This document shows, piece by piece, positions 1-9,615 of a DNA stretch of 64,000 nt. The position numbers were made by a program, and so were the translations under genes. The notes below the pieces were generated by a model. The model saw only the letters and a list, made by a program, of their open reading frames with translations. It made no database searches and was not told where the DNA came from. The stretch is from a cyanobacterium PCC 7702 (GTDB lineage: Bacteria > Cyanobacteriota > Cyanobacteriia > Cyanobacteriales > Nostocaceae): the NCBI GenBank assembly GCA_000332255.1, contig KB235926.1, positions 640,358-704,357 of the forward strand, read 5' to 3'. Each line of letters begins with the position of its first letter. Position 1 is the stretch's first letter.

Positions 1-18
1 TTAACTATTAACATTACC

Positions 19-285
19 ATGTTTAACAATCCGCTCAATCTTGTTGGTATTATCTTGATGTTGGCAGCTATTTATTTATGCGCTTTGCCTGTTGTGCGTC
101 CGCAATTATTTCGGCGTGAAGATATAGCGTTAATCTCAGGTTTTTTGATTTCTGGCTTGATTTTGCTATTTCAAGAGCGATGGTACAATAAGGAGTTGGT
201 ACAATTTAACTTAATTCTTTTGGCAATAACTGCTATTTTTTATACTATTGAAAGTATCCGTTGGCGAAGTAAAAATATACAGTAA
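19..285 (+). CDS. Ycf66 family small membrane protein
   Basis: The 88-residue product has three hydrophobic stretches (about 8-27, 37-51 and 63-77) and the Ycf66 hallmarks: an N-terminal 'LNLVGI' segment, 'VRPQLFRREDI' after the first helix, a 'GLILLFQ' motif and a C-terminal 'ESIRWR'. Ycf66 proteins occur in cyanobacteria and some plastid genomes; their function is not settled. This copy is short, lacking the long hydrophilic tail of many homologues. It converges on acnB with a hairpin between them. The start sits 18 bases from the window edge, so the promoter is not visible. Confidence 0.75.
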   Translation: MFNNPLNLVGIILMLAAIYLCALPVVRPQLFRREDIALISGFLISGLILLFQERWYNKELVQFNLILLAITAIFYTIESIRWRSKNIQ

Positions 286-296
286 TTTTGTTAAAC

Positions 297-319
297 AGAG
301 AGGGCAAAAGCCCTTCTCT
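297..319. terminator. Hairpin between convergent ycf66-like gene and acnB
   Basis: AGAGAGGGC pairs with GCCCTTCTCT around an AAAA loop, with one bulged T. It lies between the stop codons of two convergent genes and so could serve both strands. There is no strong T-tract on the plus side, so efficiency is uncertain. Confidence 0.5.
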
Positions 320-335
320 AAATGCTGTATTTTAC

Positions 336-2993
336 CTACTTGATGGCAGTGGAAATACCCGATCTATTTTCTATTTGAGACATTTGAGTCAACGCACCCA
401 AGTTTCCATCCTCAAAACCGGGAATGCGGTCAAAGTTCAAGTACTGATACAGCTGGCCAGCAAAGGGATGAATTTTTTTGGCGACAATATCCATGTATTC
501 TTGGACTGTGGGAATTCTTCCCAGCAAGGCGCAAACTGCTGCTAATTCTGCCGAACCAAGATAAACTCTTGCATCTTTACCCATGCGGTTGTTGAAGTTG
601 CGCGTTGATGTTGAGAAGACTGTGGCGCCATCAGCAACTCGCGCTTGGTTGCCCATGCACAAACTGCATCCGGGTATTTCTGTACGTGCACCAGCTGCAC
701 CAAAAATAGCGTACACGCCTTCTTCTTTTAATTGATGCTCGTCCATGCGAGTTGGGGGACAGATCCACAGGCGGGTTTTGACTGCGCCTGCACCTTCTAG
801 TACTTTGGCAGTGGCGCGATAGTGGCCGATATTCGTCATGCAAGAACCGATGAATACTTCATCAATTTTATCGTTGGCAACTTCTGATAATAATTTCACG
901 TTATCGGGGTCATTGGGTGCGGCAACGATTGGTTCTTTGATTTGATTCAAATCGATTTCAATGATTTCGGCGTATTCTGCATCTGCGTCTGCGGTCATCA
1001 ATACTGGATTTGCTAGCCATTGTTCCATTTTGGCGACGCGACGCATGATAGTGCGGGCGTCTTGATAACCCCTTGCTACCATGTTTTTTAACAAGGCGAT
1101 GTTGGAGCGAAGATACTCAGAAACTGTTTCTGTACTCAATTTAATTGTGCAGCCAGCACAGGAACGTTCTGCTGTAGCGTCGGTCAGTTCAAAAGCTTGC
1201 TCGACTTTTAAATTTGGCAAGCCTTCTATTTCCATGATTCGCCCGGCGAAGACATTTTTCTTGTTTTGCTTTTCGACGGTGAGCAAACCTTTTTGTATGG
1301 CTACGTAGGGGATAGCGTTGACGATATCCCGCAGGGTAACACCGGGTTGTAGTTCCCCTTGGAAGCGTACTAAAACTGATTCTGGCATGTCCAAGGGCAT
1401 AACACCCAAGGCAGCTGCAAAGGCGACCAGTCCGGAACCAGCAGGGAAGGAAATTCCTAAGGGGAAGCGGGTGTGGGAGTCGCCACCTGTTCCGACGGTA
1501 TCTGGTAGCAGCATGCGGTTTAGCCAGGAGTGGATGATACCATCGCCGGGACGCAATACTACGCCGCCGCGAGAGGCGAAAAAGTCGGGGAGCTCGTGGT
1601 GAACTTTGATGTCCACTGGTTTGGGATAAGCTGCGGTGTGGCAGAAACTTTGCATGACCAGATCGGCTGAAAAGCCGAGACAGGCTAGTTCTTTGAGTTC
1701 GTCTCGCGTCATGGGTCCGGTGGTATCTTGGGAACCAACGGTGGTGACGATTGGTTCGCAGTAGGTACCGGGACGCACGCCGGCGACGCCGCAGGCTTTA
1801 CCTACGATTTTTTGTCCTAGGGTGTAACCTTTACCCGTATCTGCTGGTTGTTGGGGACGGGTGAAGACTGGGCTGGGTTTTAAGCCTAGTGCTTGTCGAG
1901 TTTTGTCGGTGAGGGTGCGTCCGATGAGTAGGGGGATGCGTCCGCCGGCGCGTACTTCATCAAGGATGGTGTCTGGTTTGAGGTTGAAGGTGGAAATAAC
2001 TTCGCCTGCAGAGTTGGTGATTTCTCCTTTGTAGGGGTAGATGGTTATGACCATACCGGTTTCCATCTGGCTGACATCGCATTGGATGGGGAAAGCGCCG
2101 GCGTCTTCTGCAGTGTTGAAGAAAATGGGGGCGATCGTACTGCCTAAGATATATCCTCCCGATCGCTTGTTGGGAACGTGGGGAATGTCATTGCCAATGT
2201 GCCACAGCAGGGAGTTGATAGCTGATTTGCGGGAGGAACCCGTACCGACTACGTCTCCCACGTAGGCAACTGGGTATCCTTTTTTCTTTAATTCGGCTAT
2301 GGTTGAGAGTGCACCTGGCATTCGATATTCCAGCATTGCCAAGGCGTGTAAAGGAATATCGGGGCGGGTGGTGGCGTGGGTGGCGGGAGATAAATCGTCG
2401 GTGTTGGTTTCGCCTTTGACTTTAAAAACGATGACGTTGATAAATTCTGGTAGCTTGGGGCGAAGGGTAAACCATTCAGCTGCTGCCCAGGAGTCTATTA
2501 CTCGTTTGGCGTAGGGATTATTTTTGGATAACTCTAAGATATCGTAGAAGGCATCGTATACGAGCAGGGTGTGGCTGAGGGCGTTGGCGGCGTGGGCTGC
2601 TATTGGTTCTTTACCTTGTCCTCCCATGACTAAGGGTGTTTCGGAAGAATCCGATACGGGTGTGGTGGGAGTTTGCAGTAATTCTATCAAGGATTGAACG
2701 TTGTAACCGCCTACCATTGTGCCTAGCAATTCGACTGCTTCTATGGGTGATATTAGGGGACTAGTAATTTCTTTTTTGGCTATGGCGGTGAGAAATCCAG
2801 CTTTGACGTAAGCTGCTGGATCGACTCCGGGCGGTACGCGATCGCGCAATAAATGCAATAATGTTTCTTCTTCACCCACTGGTGGATTTTTCAGTAGCTG
2901 GCATAGTTCGGATGTTTGTTTGGCATCTAACGGTAGTGGGGGAATTCCTAAGGCTGCGCGTTCGGCTACGTGTTGGCGATATGATTCCAGCAT
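336..2993 (-). CDS. acnB: Aconitate hydratase B (bifunctional 2-methylisocitrate dehydratase)
   Basis: The enzyme interconverts citrate and isocitrate via cis-aconitate in the cytoplasmic TCA pathway. The 885-residue length fits AcnB (about 865-870 in enterobacteria). The order is AcnB-type: N-terminal HEAT-like domain ('[21 protein letters not shown]'-type start), swivel domain, then catalytic domains. Cluster-ligand cysteines are visible in '[14 protein letters not shown]' and 'GCSLCMGNQ', and the active-site segment '[20 protein letters not shown]' is intact. A GAGGAA ribosome-binding site lies about 9 bases upstream of the ATG. It is transcribed alone. No truncation is seen. Confidence 0.97.
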   Translation of the reverse strand: MLESYRQHVAERAALGIPPLPLDAKQTSELCQLLKNPPVGEEETLLHLLRDRVPPGVDPAAYVKAGFLTAIAKKEITSPLISPIEAVELLGTMVGGYNVQSLIELLQTPTTPVSDSSETPLVMGGQGKEPIAAHAANALSHTLLVYDAFYDILELSKNNPYAKRVIDSWAAAEWFTLRPKLPEFINVIVFKVKGETNTDDLSPATHATTRPDIPLHALAMLEYRMPGALSTIAELKKKGYPVAYVGDVVGTGSSRKSAINSLLWHIGNDIPHVPNKRSGGYILGSTIAPIFFNTAEDAGAFPIQCDVSQMETGMVITIYPYKGEITNSAGEVISTFNLKPDTILDEVRAGGRIPLLIGRTLTDKTRQALGLKPSPVFTRPQQPADTGKGYTLGQKIVGKACGVAGVRPGTYCEPIVTTVGSQDTTGPMTRDELKELACLGFSADLVMQSFCHTAAYPKPVDIKVHHELPDFFASRGGVVLRPGDGIIHSWLNRMLLPDTVGTGGDSHTRFPLGISFPAGSGLVAFAAALGVMPLDMPESVLVRFQGELQPGVTLRDIVNAIPYVAIQKGLLTVEKQNKKNVFAGRIMEIEGLPNLKVEQAFELTDATAERSCAGCTIKLSTETVSEYLRSNIALLKNMVARGYQDARTIMRRVAKMEQWLANPVLMTADADAEYAEIIEIDLNQIKEPIVAAPNDPDNVKLLSEVANDKIDEVFIGSCMTNIGHYRATAKVLEGAGAVKTRLWICPPTRMDEHQLKEEGVYAIFGAAGARTEIPGCSLCMGNQARVADGATVFSTSTRNFNNRMGKDARVYLGSAELAAVCALLGRIPTVQEYMDIVAKKIHPFAGQLYQYLNFDRIPGFEDGNLGALTQMSQIENRSGISTAIK

Positions 2994-3258
2994 TTTACTT
3001 TTCCTCTGCTTCGGTAAAATTTTTTCTAGTGATTATTACTTTTCTTTGTTTTGCTTGCTTGACCTGATAAAATTTTTCAGGTGTGCCGGACAGGGAAAAT
3101 TTATTTAGTTTGAGTTTGTCTTGTGACAAAGATTTATAATTATCCCTGTATAGCTGCTATTACATGTATTTTCTGTGCAAAAATTTTCTCAGCTAGCTGA
3201 TGGAAACGGTCACCTACTTTTTAATATAAAGTACTCAATTTGTCAGTAATTTTGTATT

Positions 3259-3579
3259 ATGCCGAAAACTTACACTGTTGAACTTCACCATCAAGGTAAA
3301 ATTCATACTTTACAAGTTCCGGAAGATGAAACTATATTATCAGTTGCGGATGCAGCCGGTTTGGGCTTGCCGAGTTCTTGTCATGCTGGTGTTTGCACAA
3401 CTTGTGCCGGTCAAATTTTAGCAGGAAGTGTAGATCAAAGTGATGGTATGGGCGTTAGTCCCGAGTTACAAAAAAAAGGCTATGTCTTGCTTTGTGTAGC
3501 TTATCCGCGTTCGGATTTAAAAATAGTCACAGAAAAAGAAGAAGTTGTTTATCAGCTACAATTTGGCAAAGACCAATAA
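3259..3579 (+). CDS. Plant-type [2Fe-2S] ferredoxin
   Basis: This soluble one-electron carrier has 106 residues. The four cluster ligands are C41, C46, C49 and C79, in the classical CX4CX2CX29C arrangement ('SCHAGVCTTCAG' followed later by 'VLLC'). It has a short C-terminal extension beyond the roughly 97-residue photosynthetic ferredoxin, and acidic residues are less abundant than in PetF, so it is more likely a minor or specialised paralogue (FdxC-like) than the main photosynthetic ferredoxin. It is followed in the same direction by a 57-residue gene and DUF3326; co-transcription is possible but unproven. Confidence 0.9.
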   Translation: MPKTYTVELHHQGKIHTLQVPEDETILSVADAAGLGLPSSCHAGVCTTCAGQILAGSVDQSDGMGVSPELQKKGYVLLCVAYPRSDLKIVTEKEEVVYQLQFGKDQ

Positions 3580-3661
3580 TAATTTTTTCAGTTTTTTAGT
3601 TTTTTGACTGCTAAGTGTCAACTATTAAGTTATTTTAGAATTTTGGGGAGCAATTTTGATT

Positions 3662-3835
3662 GTGACTACTCATTTTATTACGGCAGAAATTAATTTACAA
3701 GAAACTCCTGACCAGCTGCACAAGGCAATAGAAGCAGAATTGAAAAAACAGGGAGAACCGCTTCGTTGGGCTATTACCAGTGTGGATGCCGAACGACAAA
3801 AAGTAACTGTCGAAGCTGTGGTTACTAGAAATTAA
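3662..3835 (+). CDS. Small conserved-looking cytoplasmic protein, 57 aa
   Basis: A GTG-started reading frame of 57 codons begins 'MTTHFITAEINLQETPDQL' and ends 'VTVEAVVTRN'. A GGGGAG Shine-Dalgarno sequence lies about 11 bases upstream. The composition (alternating charged and hydrophobic residues, no membrane segment) looks like real protein, and the frame sits 31 bases before DUF3326 on the same strand, suggesting an operon. It is probably a small alpha/beta protein. I do not recognise a named family. Confidence 0.7.
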   Translation: MTTHFITAEINLQETPDQLHKAIEAELKKQGEPLRWAITSVDAERQKVTVEAVVTRN

Positions 3836-3866
3836 TCTCGCTGGTAGTGCAGGAGCCGAGCAAGTT

Positions 3867-4943
3867 GTGAATTTGCGTCCGTATACTGCTATTTTGATCG
3901 TACCTACCGGCATTGGGGCGGCAATTGGTGGTTATGCAGGCGATGCATTACCTGTTGCCAGAGCGATCGCTCAGGTTTGCGATCGTTTAATTACCCATCC
4001 CAACGTTCTCAATGGTGCAAGCTTGTATTGGAATTTGCCCAATACTTTGTATGTAGAAGGTTATGGATTGGACAAATTTGCTGCTGGAGCGTGGGGATTG
4101 CGTCCCGTACACCAAAATCGTGTGGGTTTGATTTTAGACCGGGGAATCGAGCCGGAATTGCGGTGGCGACAGTTGCAGGCAGCAGATGCCGCTCGAGCCA
4201 CCCTGGGATTGTCTCTGACCGAATACGTTATAACAGATACTCCTTTGAACGTAGAATTACGTACAAGCGTCTCTGGTAGCAGCTGGGGAACCATCGGTAA
4301 CCCAGATAGCTTGCTGCGAGCAGCACAAGTGCTCGTGACAAAAGCAAAAGCAGAAGCGATCGCCGTCGTGGCGCGTTTTCCCGATGAGATCGATGCACAG
4401 GCAGAACAAAACTATCGCTGCGGTAAGGGAGTCGACCCAATTGCAGGAGCAGAAGCTGTGATCAGCCATTTGGTAGTGCGTGAATTTCACCTTCCTTGCG
4501 CCCACGCTCCCGCCTTCAAGGCGACGTTAGCTGAAGATGGAAATTTATCTCCTCGCTGTGCAGCAGAGGAATTGGGCTATACTTTTTTACCCAGTGTGCT
4601 GGTAGGTTTGAGTCGTGCACCGCAATTTGTTGTAGGACAAGCTCGCCAAGTATCTTCAGAGCAAGACATTTGGGTAGATGAAGTTGATGTGGCGATCGTA
4701 CCGGCAAATGCTTGCGGCAGCAGTGCTTTATTAAGTTTAAGTCAAAAGCAGGGATGTTGTGCGATCGTTGCCGTTAAAGAAAACTATACTCGCATACAAG
4801 TTCCTGCTTGCTCGTTAGGTATAAAATCAATACAGGTAAACTCGTATTTAGAGGCAGTGGGTGTATTGGTTGCTCGCAAAGCAGGCATAGATCCTCTTGC
4901 TGTTACCCCTGAGATATCCTCTTTAAAGTGTTTGAATAATTAG
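3867..4943 (+). CDS. DUF3326 domain protein
   Basis: The 358-residue product starts with a GTG preceded by AGGAG about 11 bases upstream. It carries the conserved N-terminal block 'LIVPTGIGAAIGGYAGDA', then 'RLITHPNVLNGASLYWNLPN', which I recognise as DUF3326, found in cyanobacteria and plastid-bearing plants. The biochemical function is unknown to me. It is predicted soluble. A second conserved half (about residues 185-350) includes 'HAPAF' and a 'NACGSSALLSL' stretch. Neighbours upstream (57-aa gene) and downstream (CPBP protease, 10 bases away) point to a shared transcript. Confidence 0.8.
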   Translation: MNLRPYTAILIVPTGIGAAIGGYAGDALPVARAIAQVCDRLITHPNVLNGASLYWNLPNTLYVEGYGLDKFAAGAWGLRPVHQNRVGLILDRGIEPELRWRQLQAADAARATLGLSLTEYVITDTPLNVELRTSVSGSSWGTIGNPDSLLRAAQVLVTKAKAEAIAVVARFPDEIDAQAEQNYRCGKGVDPIAGAEAVISHLVVREFHLPCAHAPAFKATLAEDGNLSPRCAAEELGYTFLPSVLVGLSRAPQFVVGQARQVSSEQDIWVDEVDVAIVPANACGSSALLSLSQKQGCCAIVAVKENYTRIQVPACSLGIKSIQVNSYLEAVGVLVARKAGIDPLAVTPEISSLKCLNN

Positions 4944-4953
4944 CGTTACTCCC

Positions 4954-5532
4954 GTGACTCAACAGCAAAAACAAGAACCAAAAATTCCGTACATGACGCG
5001 CACCCAAGTTCTGGTGGCGATGGGAGTGACTGCTATGATTTTGTGGCTCATTGCCAAAGTGTGGTTGTATTTTGGCAATTTTTACCTTATGTCTTGGCAA
5101 TGGGAGATGAAAGCTTTACTGTTGGGAATTGGTTTAGGTTTGACCATCACAGGTTTGAGTGGTTTAGCCTATCAATACTGCCCTCCCTATCGCCAAAGTG
5201 CTAATTTTTACTTGGAACTCATACTCAAACCCTTGACTCTACCAGACTTGATTTGGCTGGGATTGTTACCAGGGTTGAGTGAAGAATTGTTATTTCGAGG
5301 TGTAATGCTACCGGCTTTTGGATTGGATCATTTAGCTGTTTTTTTCTCCAGTCTCTGTTTTGGGGTTTTGCACTTGAGTGGCGTGCAGCAGTGGCCTTAC
5401 GTAGTTTGGGCGACGATCGTAGGATTTATATTGGGATACAGCGCTGTTTGGAGCAATAATTTGTTAGTACCGATTGTTGCTCACGTACTGACAAACATTC
5501 TTTCTAGCTATTTGTGGAAGGTAAGCCATTAA
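4954..5532 (+). CDS. CPBP family intramembrane metalloprotease
   Basis: This 192-residue membrane protein carries the CPBP/Abi motifs: 'EELLFRG' with E110, E111 and R115, then H140 in 'FGVLH', and H177 plus N181 in 'HVLTN'. These are the presumed zinc and catalytic residues of the Rce1/CPBP family. About five hydrophobic segments are visible. It starts at GTG, 10 bases after the DUF3326 stop, so translation may be coupled. Its last 29 bases overlap the 3' end of convergent purN. Substrates of cyanobacterial CPBP proteases are mostly unknown. Confidence 0.88.
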   Translation: MTQQQKQEPKIPYMTRTQVLVAMGVTAMILWLIAKVWLYFGNFYLMSWQWEMKALLLGIGLGLTITGLSGLAYQYCPPYRQSANFYLELILKPLTLPDLIWLGLLPGLSEELLFRGVMLPAFGLDHLAVFFSSLCFGVLHLSGVQQWPYVVWATIVGFILGYSAVWSNNLLVPIVAHVLTNILSSYLWKVSH

Positions 5533-6205
5533 GACGTGCTGTCAAGGCGATCGCCTGCGGTAAGATGCGATGTTCCTGTAGTTGAATTCTGGAGTGGAGC
5601 TTTTGTGGTGTATCGTCAGGCATGACGGGAACTGCTGCTTGAATCAAAATGGGACCGCTGTCCATTTCTAGGGATACCAAATGCGCGGTACAGCCAGTTA
5701 TTTTCACGCCAGCGGTTAAAGCTTGTTCTACGGCGTGCATTCCTTTAAAACTCGGTAGCAAACTGGGATGAATGTTGATAATTTTATTGGGAAACGCATC
5801 AATTAATACTTGCGTGACAATTCGCATCCAACCGGCCATAACTACCAAATCTACATCGTATTGATGCAGGGTCTGCACAATTTGCCGGTCTAAATCTTCA
5901 CGATTGCTGTAGTGGCGATGATTGAGAAGTACAGAGGGAATACGGTGATTTGCGGCGCGAACGGCGGCATAGGCTTGTGGTTGATTGTAAATTAAAACTT
6001 GAATTTGGGCGTGAAGTTGCCGGGATGCGATCGCTTGTGCGATCGCTTCAAAATTGCTACCATTTCCAGAAGCCAAGATTCCTAATTTTACGGGTGCACC
6101 TTGGGAAAATTGCTCCTTGGCAATAGGAGGAGAAATTAGATAAGCAGTGGAAATATCGAGCATGGAACAGGTATTCATATCTTGAGATAGTTGGTGGTAA
6201 GACAT
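5504..6205 (-). CDS. purN: Phosphoribosylglycinamide formyltransferase
   Basis: It formylates GAR using 10-formyltetrahydrofolate in purine synthesis. Visible motifs are 'LGILASGNGSNFEAI' (phosphate binding), 'VVMAGWMRI', and the catalytic region 'INIHPSLLPSFKG' with the Asn-His pair, followed by 'GCTAHLV' and 'DSGPIL'. The protein is 233 residues as drawn, longer than E. coli PurN (about 212); an N-terminal extension of about 35 residues precedes the core, and later ATGs (residues 11 and 15) are alternative starts. The 3' end overlaps the CPBP gene on the other strand. Confidence 0.95.
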   Translation of the reverse strand: MSYHQLSQDMNTCSMLDISTAYLISPPIAKEQFSQGAPVKLGILASGNGSNFEAIAQAIASRQLHAQIQVLIYNQPQAYAAVRAANHRIPSVLLNHRHYSNREDLDRQIVQTLHQYDVDLVVMAGWMRIVTQVLIDAFPNKIINIHPSLLPSFKGMHAVEQALTAGVKITGCTAHLVSLEMDSGPILIQAAVPVMPDDTPQKLHSRIQLQEHRILPQAIALTARLNGLPSTNS

Positions 6206-6372
6206 GGCAATTCTAAATCATTCGCCCTAGCAAATTTATAAATTCGAATCGTGTCACTGCTCGTTTTGATATCAAGCTTATCTATTTTCTCAAAATGTAA
6301 TTTCGATTGCTATATTGAGAAAAATTAGCATTTTCCCAAAACGGCAATATTCAGTATCGTTGCACTTAATTT

Positions 6373-7260
6373 ATGAAAACTTCTTACTTTTTCAGCAATC
6401 GATTTCTCGACAGCGATACGGTGGCAGCTTGGTTATTTTTGGCACCAGCAATGATATTTTTGGGTATTTTTGTGCTTTGGCCGATAGCCTATTTGTTTTA
6501 CCTTAGCTTTACAACTGATATTTTTACCTCCAGAGGTATACACTGGGTAGGTTTAAAAAACTACTGGCGCTTGCTTTTCACTTCCGATTTTTGGCAAGTT
6601 ATTTTTAATACAATTTACTTTACCGTGGCTACGGTTATTCCCAGTTTGGTTATTCCCCTGGGATTAGCTGTATTGTTAAATCGGGCTTTGATATTGACCC
6701 AACTGTTGCGAAGTGCCTATTTTTTACCTTCAATTATTTCAATGGTGGCTGCTGGTTTGGGATTTCGCTGGCTGTTTCAAAACAACGGTCCCATCAACCA
6801 GCTGTTGGATGCTATTGGAATAGAGCCAATTCCTTGGTTAAGCAGCACTGTTTGGGCCATGCCTGTTTTAATTATCTTGAGTATTTGGAAACAATTAGGC
6901 TTTAACATGGTGGTGTTTTTGGCAGGATTGCAAACTATTCCTGCTAGTCGCTACGAAGCTGCCGAACTTGATGGTGCAAATGCTTGGCAAAAATTTTGGT
7001 ATATCACCTTACCTGGATTGCAATCTACCATTATTTTTGCTTTTGTCACCACTATGATTTTTACTTTGCGTAGTTTTGAGCAAGTGTATGTAATTACTGG
7101 TGGTGGTCCTTTAAATTCTACAAATTTGTTAGTCTACTACATTTACCAAGAGGCTTTCGGTCAGTTTGATTTTGGCTACGCCGCCGCAGCAGCAACAGTT
7201 TTGCTCGCCGTGACACTGGTATTGGTTTATTTGCAATTACAAACTTGGAGAACAGAGTAA
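6373..7260 (+). CDS. Sugar-type ABC transporter permease (MalF/UgpA-like)
   Basis: The 295-residue product has six predicted membrane helices and the inner-membrane permease EAA loop, 'EAAELDGANAWQKFWYITLP', which contacts the ATPase. The N-terminal region ('FLAPAMIFLGIFVLWPIAY') is typical of carbohydrate-uptake permeases of the CUT1 group. No partner permease, binding protein or ATPase is in the window, so it is an orphan and its substrate cannot be inferred. The only same-strand neighbour is a DUF981 membrane protein 27 bases downstream. Confidence 0.9.
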   Translation: MKTSYFFSNRFLDSDTVAAWLFLAPAMIFLGIFVLWPIAYLFYLSFTTDIFTSRGIHWVGLKNYWRLLFTSDFWQVIFNTIYFTVATVIPSLVIPLGLAVLLNRALILTQLLRSAYFLPSIISMVAAGLGFRWLFQNNGPINQLLDAIGIEPIPWLSSTVWAMPVLIILSIWKQLGFNMVVFLAGLQTIPASRYEAAELDGANAWQKFWYITLPGLQSTIIFAFVTTMIFTLRSFEQVYVITGGGPLNSTNLLVYYIYQEAFGQFDFGYAAAAATVLLAVTLVLVYLQLQTWRTE

Positions 7261-7287
7261 ATAATTCCGCACCAATATAGCAGGGCA

Positions 7288-7866
7288 ATGTTTATTAACT
7301 ACATTACTTTGATGTTAATTAATTTAGTAGCTGGTTTATTTCTGCTTGCTGGCTACGTATATTACGGTATAGATCGTGCGAATCAAAAACTTTGGATTCC
7401 TGGATTTGGGATAACGGGGGCGATCGCCCTTGTTACAGGTTTACACGTGATTTTTACCTGGCCTTTAACTGGTAGTTTCAATATTGCCTACGGTGAAACA
7501 ACTGTTTTATTTGGTGTTTTGTTCCTGGGTGCTTCTTTTGCGTTAGCTTTTGGTTGGGACTTGCTAACAGTGGCTGTTTATGGTTTTTTTGCAGGACTTG
7601 TGGCGATCGTCATTGGCGTACGCATATTGAATTTAGGATTGACGCGACAGCCCTTGCAGACAGGAATTGGGTTTATTTTAACTGGGTTGGCTGGAGTTTT
7701 GGCCACACCGACACTTTTTTTGAAAACAAATCGTGTTTGGCGCTTGTTGGGCGCGATCGTTTTGATTGCTGCGGCTTTTATTTTTGCCTTTACCGGATAC
7801 ATGGCGTACTGGAGTCACTTGGGCAATTATTCTAATTGGAAGCCTTTACCGATGCGCACGCCTTAG
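7288..7866 (+). CDS. DUF981 family membrane protein
   Basis: A 192-residue, almost entirely hydrophobic protein with about six to seven membrane segments. The start 'MFINYITLMLINLVAGLFLL' and later 'WPLTGSFNIAYGE' match what I remember of DUF981, a family without an assigned role. It begins 27 bases after the sugar-permease stop, so co-transcription is likely. No cofactor-binding motif is apparent. Confidence 0.65.
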   Translation: MFINYITLMLINLVAGLFLLAGYVYYGIDRANQKLWIPGFGITGAIALVTGLHVIFTWPLTGSFNIAYGETTVLFGVLFLGASFALAFGWDLLTVAVYGFFAGLVAIVIGVRILNLGLTRQPLQTGIGFILTGLAGVLATPTLFLKTNRVWRLLGAIVLIAAAFIFAFTGYMAYWSHLGNYSNWKPLPMRTP

Positions 7867-8118
7867 GTCTGGATTTGCAGATAGAAAAATAAAGTTTCTG
7901 CGTTATCAATTTTTCCTGATGTTTATCAAGACCTTTTGACAGAAAAAGCTGCTTTCTTAACGAATTTTCAAGGCATTCACGATTTATTACAAATTGTTTC
8001 TGCAATTTTCTCTTCTAGCTGCCCAATTGTTTAGTTGCGGGAGTGTAATCTCGAAATACAGAGACGATCGGAGTAAAAGTTAAAAAAATTTACAATTTTA
8101 GATATAGAGGTAAGTGTG

Positions 8119-8760
8119 ATGAAAAATTATGCACGCCAGCACAAAAGTTTTCTCAGTCAAATGATAAATGAAAATTTTGAGGATAGAGATTTTAGTGGAT
8201 GTGATTTAAGTGGTATTGACTTAAAGGAAGTTGATTTGAGTGGAATAAACTTTGTTGGCGCTTGTTTATGCGGTGCTAATTTAAGTGGGGCTATTCTGAC
8301 TGGTGCAAATCTCAGTGAGGCAAATTTATGTCAAGCGAATTTGAGCCAAGCTGATCTAAGACAAGCAAATTTATGCGGTGCTTTGTTACGGGAAGTAAAA
8401 TTAAATCAAAGCAATCTCTGGGGTGCATGTCTTTGTAATGTTGATTTCCAACAAGCAGACTTGAGTGCAGCCATATTAATCGAAGCATCACTGATTGAAG
8501 CTAACTTAGTAAAAGCAAATCTGACAGGTACCAAGTTATGCGGGGCGATGTTAATAGAAGCAAATTTCAATCAAGCAGATTTAACAAGTGCAGATTTAAG
8601 GTGGGCAAATTTAATGGCGGCAAATTTGAGTGAAGCAATTGTGGAGAGGACTAATCTTAGTAATGTCAAATTGTACGAAACTATTATGCCTGATGGTTCA
8701 ATTTATCAACAGAGCCTAGCTAATAGTTTCCAATCTATTAGCTATTACTCTGGGTTTTGA
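8119..8760 (+). CDS. Pentapeptide-repeat protein
   Basis: From about residue 20 to 190 the 213-residue protein is a run of A(D/N)LxX pentapeptides (for example 'GANLSGAILTGANLSEANL'), expected to fold as a right-handed quadrilateral beta helix. Cysteines recur at repeat positions ('LCGANL', 'LCQANL', 'LCGAML'). No signal peptide or extra domain is visible. ATG at 8119 is preferred over GTG at 8116 because GAGGT lies 7 bases upstream of it. Roles of such proteins vary and none can be assigned. It converges on fraE with only 6 bases between stops. Confidence 0.9.
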   Translation: MKNYARQHKSFLSQMINENFEDRDFSGCDLSGIDLKEVDLSGINFVGACLCGANLSGAILTGANLSEANLCQANLSQADLRQANLCGALLREVKLNQSNLWGACLCNVDFQQADLSAAILIEASLIEANLVKANLTGTKLCGAMLIEANFNQADLTSADLRWANLMAANLSEAIVERTNLSNVKLYETIMPDGSIYQQSLANSFQSISYYSGF

Positions 8761-8766
8761 GCGCTA

Positions 8767-9546
8767 TTAAAACTCTCGTTGGGAGAAAATAAATACAGCG
8801 ATCGCTACTAACATAACGCTATAAACCAAGCCGTAAACAGTATTGGCAATAAGTGCAGTTGAACTGGGTAGAGCCTCTAATCCGTATACAGCGTCGTTTT
8901 TGAGATCTAATCGGGATAAATTGGGCAAAATAAGATACAAAGCTTGAGTAAGGCGCTCTATGTTGGGATTGTTTCCCAGGCGACCAAGTTGTAGTAAATT
9001 TTGAGTAATATTTCCCATGAGGTAAATAAACAAGGTTAAAGCTGTTGCTAATAAGGAACTAGTAAACGCACCTGCAGTAATAGCAATGGCGGCGATTAAG
9101 GACAATTGTAGAAATTGGAAAAATACAGCAATTAAAATACTTGCAAGCGAATAATCAATTTTACCCAATTGTAAAAACAGCAAGTAAATTGCTGTCATTG
9201 TGGTGATGAGAACGGCTGATACTGTTAATAATCCTAGGTATTTTCCAACAATAAATTCACTGTGACTGATAGGTTTGGCCAATAACACCAAAACCGTACG
9301 CTTTTCAATTTCTTTGTTAATCAGTCCTGTACCAACAAACACTACTACTATTAAACCGAGAAGGTTGATTGTCGCCAAGCCAAAATCTAGAAATATTTTA
9401 CTTTCTGTTGTGGCGGCGATTTCGGGAAGCAGAGCAAAAGCAGCAGCGAGTATGAGGATGTAAAAGCCAATGATATATAAAAGGCGATCGCGCATTACTT
9501 CGCGAAACGCGTTTGTTGCTAATACAAAAATTCTGCCAAAGTTCAT
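8767..9546 (-). CDS. fraE: FraE, ABC-2 type permease of the septal fraCDE operon
   Basis: A 259-residue ABC-2 permease with six membrane helices; 'LINKEIEKRTVLVLLAKPISHSEFIVGKY' region (shown here in part: 'KRTVLVLLAKPISHSEF') is characteristic of NosY-like permeases. Assignment to FraE rests on length (about 260 in Anabaena) and position as third gene after fraC and fraD on the same strand. In Anabaena sp. PCC 7120 fraE is needed for filament integrity and heterocyst function (recalled). No ATPase gene is adjacent, as in the Anabaena operon. Confidence 0.85.
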   Translation of the reverse strand: MNFGRIFVLATNAFREVMRDRLLYIIGFYILILAAAFALLPEIAATTESKIFLDFGLATINLLGLIVVVFVGTGLINKEIEKRTVLVLLAKPISHSEFIVGKYLGLLTVSAVLITTMTAIYLLFLQLGKIDYSLASILIAVFFQFLQLSLIAAIAITAGAFTSSLLATALTLFIYLMGNITQNLLQLGRLGNNPNIERLTQALYLILPNLSRLDLKNDAVYGLEALPSSTALIANTVYGLVYSVMLVAIAVFIFSQREF

Positions 9547-9615
9547 TGCTGTTTAGTTATAAGTCAATTGTCTGTAATCATTTGTAATTACTCCTAAGTT
9601 ATTGGTCAATAGTGT

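Noticed and set aside
288..545. Plus-strand open frame overlapping the 3' end of acnB
   Set aside because: It is antisense to the highly conserved aconitase and has no family-like content; treated as a shadow frame.
7885..8034. 49-codon open frame with protein-like composition after DUF981 ('PDVYQDLLTEKAAFLTNFQG')
   Set aside because: No ATG, GTG or TTG start with a ribosome-binding site is present, and a stop lies immediately upstream. It may be a gene remnant but cannot be supported.
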